Assembly (NCBI GenBank): GCA_900550865.1
Contig: URTM01000011.1
Location: 16,154 to 80,153, forward strand
Length of the DNA stretch: 64,000 bases
Direction: 5' to 3'
Source of the DNA: an uncultured Dorea sp.
GTDB taxonomy: Bacteria; Bacillota; Clostridia; Lachnospirales; Lachnospiraceae
Below the pieces are notes generated by a model. That model searched no databases, was not told the DNA's origin, and was given only the letters and a program-made list of their open reading frames with translations. Below are positions 60,997 to 64,000 of the stretch, in pieces (the stretch's first letter is position 1; each line of letters begins with the position of its first letter). A program made the position numbers and the translations under genes.

Positions 60997-62363
60997 TGGC
61001 AAAAGCAAAGAAGAGTATATATTTCTGTCAGAACTGCGGACATGAAGAGAGCAAATGGCTGGGGCAGTGCCCGATGTGTAAAGAATGGAACACCTTTGTA
61101 GAGGAAAAGGTAAGTACTCCGGCGAGTGGTGTATCCAGAGGCAGCAGCGTGGCGAAGCCCAAGAGCCAGGTTGTGACGTTGTCCAGCGTATCAACGACAG
61201 ATGAAGAACGAACAAGAACTGGAATAAAAGAATTAGACAGAGTATTAGGCGGGGGAATCGTACAAGGTTCCCTCGTATTAGTAGGCGGGGATCCCGGAAT
61301 CGGAAAATCAACACTACTGCTTCAGGTGTGCCAGAAACTGGCTGCCAGGCAGAAGAAGGTGCTTTATATTTCCGGTGAGGAATCACTGAAGCAGATTAAG
61401 CTGCGTGCAAATCGTATGGGAGAATTTGCGGACAGCCTCTTTTTATTATGTGAGACGAATCTGGCAGCGATTCAAAGCGTGATTGAGAAAGAGATACCGG
61501 ATGTGGTTGTGATTGATTCGATACAGACGATGTATAACGAAGAGGTATCGTCTGCGCCGGGAAGTGTATCTCAGGTGCGTGAATCCACGAATGTATTGAT
61601 GCAGCTCGCAAAGGGACTGAATATATCCACTTTTATCGTAGGACATGTGACGAAGGAAGGAACGGTTGCGGGACCGAGAGTGCTGGAGCATATGGTGGAT
61701 ACTGTGCTTTATTTTGAGGGTGACAGACACGCATCATACCGGATCTTACGTGGAGTAAAGAACCGTTTTGGTTCTACGAATGAGATCGGTGTGTTTGAGA
61801 TGCGGAGAGAAGGCCTGTGCGAAGTAGAGAATGCTTCGGAATTCATGCTGAGCGGAAAGCCGGAGAATGCGTCCGGATCTGTGGTGGCATGTGCGATGGA
61901 AGGTACAAGACCGATGCTGATGGAGATTCAGGCGCTGATCTGCCGGAGTAATTTCGGAATGCCGAGAAGAACTGCAGCGGGACTGGATTATAATCGTGTC
62001 AATCTGCTGATGGCAGTTCTGGAAAAGCGGATGGGTCTGCCGTTATCCAATTATGACGCTTATGTCAATATTGCCGGTGGAATCCGTATGAATGAACCTG
62101 CGGCCGATCTTGGGATTGTAATGGCCATTGCTTCCAGCTATAAGAATAAACCAATCGCAGAAGATATGATCGTATTCGGGGAAGTTGGATTGAGCGGGGA
62201 AGTAAGGGCTGTGACCATGCCGGAGCAGAGAGTTGCAGAAGCAAAAAAACTTGGATTTAAGACTTGTATTGTACCAGCGGTTGCATTGAAGTCCATTGGA
62301 AAAGTGGATGGAATAGAAGTGATCGGGGTCAATAGTGTGAATCAGGCGATGAATTATATTTAG
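60996..62363 (+). CDS. radA: DNA repair protein RadA (Sms)
   Basis: RecA-like helicase promoting branch migration in recombination and transformation. The 455-residue protein has the N-terminal C4 zinc finger (FCQNCGHEESKWLGQCPMC), Walker A GDPGIGKSTLLLQV, Walker B VVVIDSIQTM, the family-specific KNRFG motif (KNRFGSTNEIG) and a C-terminal Lon-like domain (about 290-455). The length is standard. It is terminated by a strong hairpin shared with the convergent MFS gene. Confidence 0.97.
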   Translation: MAKAKKSIYFCQNCGHEESKWLGQCPMCKEWNTFVEEKVSTPASGVSRGSSVAKPKSQVVTLSSVSTTDEERTRTGIKELDRVLGGGIVQGSLVLVGGDPGIGKSTLLLQVCQKLAARQKKVLYISGEESLKQIKLRANRMGEFADSLFLLCETNLAAIQSVIEKEIPDVVVIDSIQTMYNEEVSSAPGSVSQVRESTNVLMQLAKGLNISTFIVGHVTKEGTVAGPRVLEHMVDTVLYFEGDRHASYRILRGVKNRFGSTNEIGVFEMRREGLCEVENASEFMLSGKPENASGSVVACAMEGTRPMLMEIQALICRSNFGMPRRTAAGLDYNRVNLLMAVLEKRMGLPLSNYDAYVNIAGGIRMNEPAADLGIVMAIASSYKNKPIAEDMIVFGEVGLSGEVRAVTMPEQRVAEAKKLGFKTCIVPAVALKSIGKVDGIEVIGVNSVNQAMNYI

Positions 62364-62417
62364 GACCAGTGGGGACGGAGTTTTATGGCTTTTTCCGTGT
62401 CCCCACTGGTCTTTTTT
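62364..62417. terminator. Strong terminator between radA and the convergent MFS gene
   Basis: GACCAGTGGGGAC (62364-62376) pairs perfectly with GTCCCCACTGGTC (62399-62411), extended by GGA/TCC, then six T residues. It serves radA and may also act for the minus-strand gene. Confidence 0.92.
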
Positions 62418-62432
62418 ATTGTTGTGAGAAAA

Positions 62433-63614
62433 TTATATTGTATGTGTTTTGCGGATGACTGTTTCGTACATGAAGAACATAATGCATAAAAAGAATCCAA
62501 GATAAGCCGGAAAGAGTGTGATGCTTATGGATCTTGCAATGATGCCAAAAAGTGGAGGCATCAGGCAGGTGCCGATATAAGCGAATGCCATCTGAACTCC
62601 GATGATCGCCTGAGACTTGTCTGCTCCGAAATGTGCGGGAGTTGAGTGGATAATGGATGGATAAATCGGTGCACATCCCAATCCGATGAGGATAAGTCCG
62701 GCTAAGGCGACTGTTTTTCCGAGAGGCAGAAGCATGGCAAGGACACCGAGCAGTATAATACCTTCACCAAGATGGATCATCTGCGAATCGTTTAACTTAA
62801 ATGTAATAAAACCACTGATACCTCTTCCCACAGTAATTCCAATAAAGAAGAGACTGGCAAATCCGGCCGCTTTCTCGGAAGAATATCCAAGATGCAGTAC
62901 GAGGTAACTGCTGGCCCAGAGAGAGGATGTCTGCTCAACTGCAGAGTAACAGAAGAAAGCAAAAAGAATTTCCTTAGCTCCCGGAATCTGAAAAATCTGC
63001 TTTAATGTCAGGACAGGTAAAGTATTGCCAGAGCCGGAAGCAGATTGTCCGACATGTTCTTTCTTATGAAATTGTTTCCAAAGAGGAAGGCTGATGATCA
63101 AAATAGCAGTAAGTCCTATCTGGAAAATCGAAATATAACGGTATCCCATAGGCCATCCCTGTTTATTAGATAAAGCGTATCCCATAATATAAGGTCCAAT
63201 AGAAGCACCGACACCCCACATACAGTGCAGCCAGCTCATATGCCGGCTTTCGTAATGAAGTGCAACATAATTGTTAAGTGCTGCATCAACACTTCCACCA
63301 CCCAGTCCATAAGGGACTGCCCACAGACACAATGCAATAAAGGAATGACTGACAGAGAATCCGAATAAAGCAACAGCAGTGGTAGCTACACTGATGGCAG
63401 TGATCTTACCGGTGCCAAGTTTTTTGGTAAGTCTGTCACTTTGCAGACTGGATACAACTGTACCGGCGGCTATAATCATGGAAATGATTCCGGCATAAGA
63501 AACAGGTACATGAAAGGCCGGATACATAGAAGGCCATGCAGATCCCAAAAGTGCATCAGGAAGACCGAGACTGATGAATGCCAGGTAGATCACGGCAAGT
63601 AATAAGTGAAACAT
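62433..63614 (-). CDS. Major facilitator superfamily transporter
   Basis: A 393-residue, 12-helix membrane transporter of the MFS. Visible landmarks are FISLGLPDALLGSAWPSM in the first helix, the loop 2-3 motif SDRLTKKLGTGK, YGLGGGSVDAALNNYVALHY, and a second-half GITVGRGISGF motif corresponding to loop 8-9. The fold and the GLPDALLG/SAWP start resemble FucP/YbfB-like sugar or multidrug transporters, but the substrate cannot be deduced. AAGGAGTTATTAT precedes the minus-strand ATG at 63614. It stands alone. Confidence 0.9.
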   Translation of the reverse strand: MFHLLLAVIYLAFISLGLPDALLGSAWPSMYPAFHVPVSYAGIISMIIAAGTVVSSLQSDRLTKKLGTGKITAISVATTAVALFGFSVSHSFIALCLWAVPYGLGGGSVDAALNNYVALHYESRHMSWLHCMWGVGASIGPYIMGYALSNKQGWPMGYRYISIFQIGLTAILIISLPLWKQFHKKEHVGQSASGSGNTLPVLTLKQIFQIPGAKEILFAFFCYSAVEQTSSLWASSYLVLHLGYSSEKAAGFASLFFIGITVGRGISGFITFKLNDSQMIHLGEGIILLGVLAMLLPLGKTVALAGLILIGLGCAPIYPSIIHSTPAHFGADKSQAIIGVQMAFAYIGTCLMPPLFGIIARSISITLFPAYLGFFLCIMFFMYETVIRKTHTI

Positions 63615-63759
63615 ATAATAACTCCTTTTATTTTTTATACAAGAACAATCATAAAAGGAAAGAGGAGCGGTGTCAAGAAATGGAGATGGGTAATTTATAT
63701 AGAAGAAAATATGAAAAAAGGAGTAAATTGTCTAAATTGCAGAAAATATAAAAACAATG

Positions 63760-63817
63760 TTGACAATTTGAATCCTGCTATGGTATATTAATTTGGCTGT
63801 CGCGAGAGACAAGGCCG
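63760..63817 (+). promoter_or_regulatory. Strong promoter P1 with initial stem-loop
   Basis: TTGACA (63760-63765), 18 bp, TATATT (63784-63789), then at nine bases a short hairpin TGTC-GCGAGA-GACA (63798-63811) enclosed by GGC/GCC. The pattern is repeated 174 bp downstream. Between the two (63818-63934) I see no gene; small frames there lack binding sites. Confidence 0.6.
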
Positions 63818-63934
63818 TGAGGTAACAGAGTCAACGCAGAAGACGGCACTGACTGATTAGAAAACAGAGATTGCTGTTGATTTATAATCAGAAATTTTTG
63901 GGAATTGTTCCTGAAAAAAAGAATAAAATAACAG

Positions 63935-63985
63935 TTGACAAACACAACTGGTTGTGATATTCTTAATAAGCTGTCGCTTGAGACA
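63935..63985 (+). promoter_or_regulatory. Strong promoter P2 with the same initial stem-loop
   Basis: TTGACA (63935-63940), 17 bp containing CACAAC-TG-GTTGTG, TATTCT (63958-63963), then again nine bases on TGTC-GCTTGA-GACA (63972-63985). Tandem promoters sharing a transcribed leader are typical of stable-RNA operons, so an rRNA or tRNA operon probably begins beyond the right edge. Confidence 0.6.
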
Positions 63986-64000
63986 AACGAATGTTTGGCA

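Noticed and set aside
63606..63791. 61-codon frame at the right end
   Set aside because: It begins inside the MFS gene on the opposite strand, ends in promoter P1, has no binding site and has random-looking composition.
1..64000. CRISPR arrays, transposases, integrases, tRNA genes and known riboswitches
   Set aside because: None could be recognised anywhere in the window on either strand.

Overview
The window comes from a low-to-moderate GC, Gram-positive, anaerobic Clostridia chromosome, most likely a gut Lachnospiraceae of the Dorea/Ruminococcus/Coprococcus type. The evidence is the rnr-smpB-ssrA block, AddAB instead of RecBCD, strong AGGAGG-type ribosome binding sites, LiaF/PspC-like envelope genes, a spore-protein gene and a fermentative 4-hydroxybutyrate dehydrogenase. 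Almost all genes run on the + strand. Exceptions are a partial YitT-type gene at the left edge, an AraC-type regulator and an MFS transporter. No CRISPR array, insertion sequence or prophage was seen. The placement is inferred from gene content, not from a database search.

Region by region. 1-3.2 kb: YitT fragment, 4-hydroxybutyrate dehydrogenase, enolase and secG. 3.2-9.0 kb: RNase R, SmpB, a small unknown protein, an ammonium transporter fused to a PII signalling domain behind a heavily structured leader, and tmRNA. 9.1-17.5 kb: a flavin-based extracytosolic electron-transfer locus behind a perfect Fur-like box. It holds ApbE (FMN transferase), a four-module FMN-binding protein, a NapH-like membrane Fe-S protein, a one-module membrane-anchored FMN protein and a 1324-residue surface protein. 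17.8-20.0 kb: a two-component system. 20-24 kb: hisH, hisF, ung, a TPR lipoprotein and hflX. 24-26 kb: an AraC-type regulator divergent from a DapF-family gene in which both catalytic cysteines are serine. 26-33 kb: addB-addA. 33.3-35.8 kb: a PadR/DUF1700/DUF4097/PspC envelope operon with a palindromic promoter. 35.9-37 kb: spore protein and TagA-family glycosyltransferase. 37-42 kb: a CdaR-type regulator, ftsEX, an M23 murein hydrolase and an S41 protease, a cell-wall division module. 42-51 kb: pyrF, pyrK, pyrD, two YhgE/Pip proteins and pyrE. 51-54 kb: small membrane proteins and an M29 aminopeptidase. 54-57.6 kb: purE, purM, purN, purD. 57.7-62.4 kb: GntR regulator with clpC, an unknown gene and radA. 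62.4-64 kb: MFS transporter and tandem strong promoters that look like the front of a stable-RNA operon.

The most interesting candidates are: the iron-box-preceded flavin electron-transfer locus ending in a wall-associated protein; the Amt-PII fusion lacking the uridylylation tyrosine, with two terminator-like hairpins in its leader; the Ser/Ser DapF-like protein; a 41-nt dispersed intergenic repeat; and several self-consistent operator/regulator pairs (AraC, PadR, GntR).
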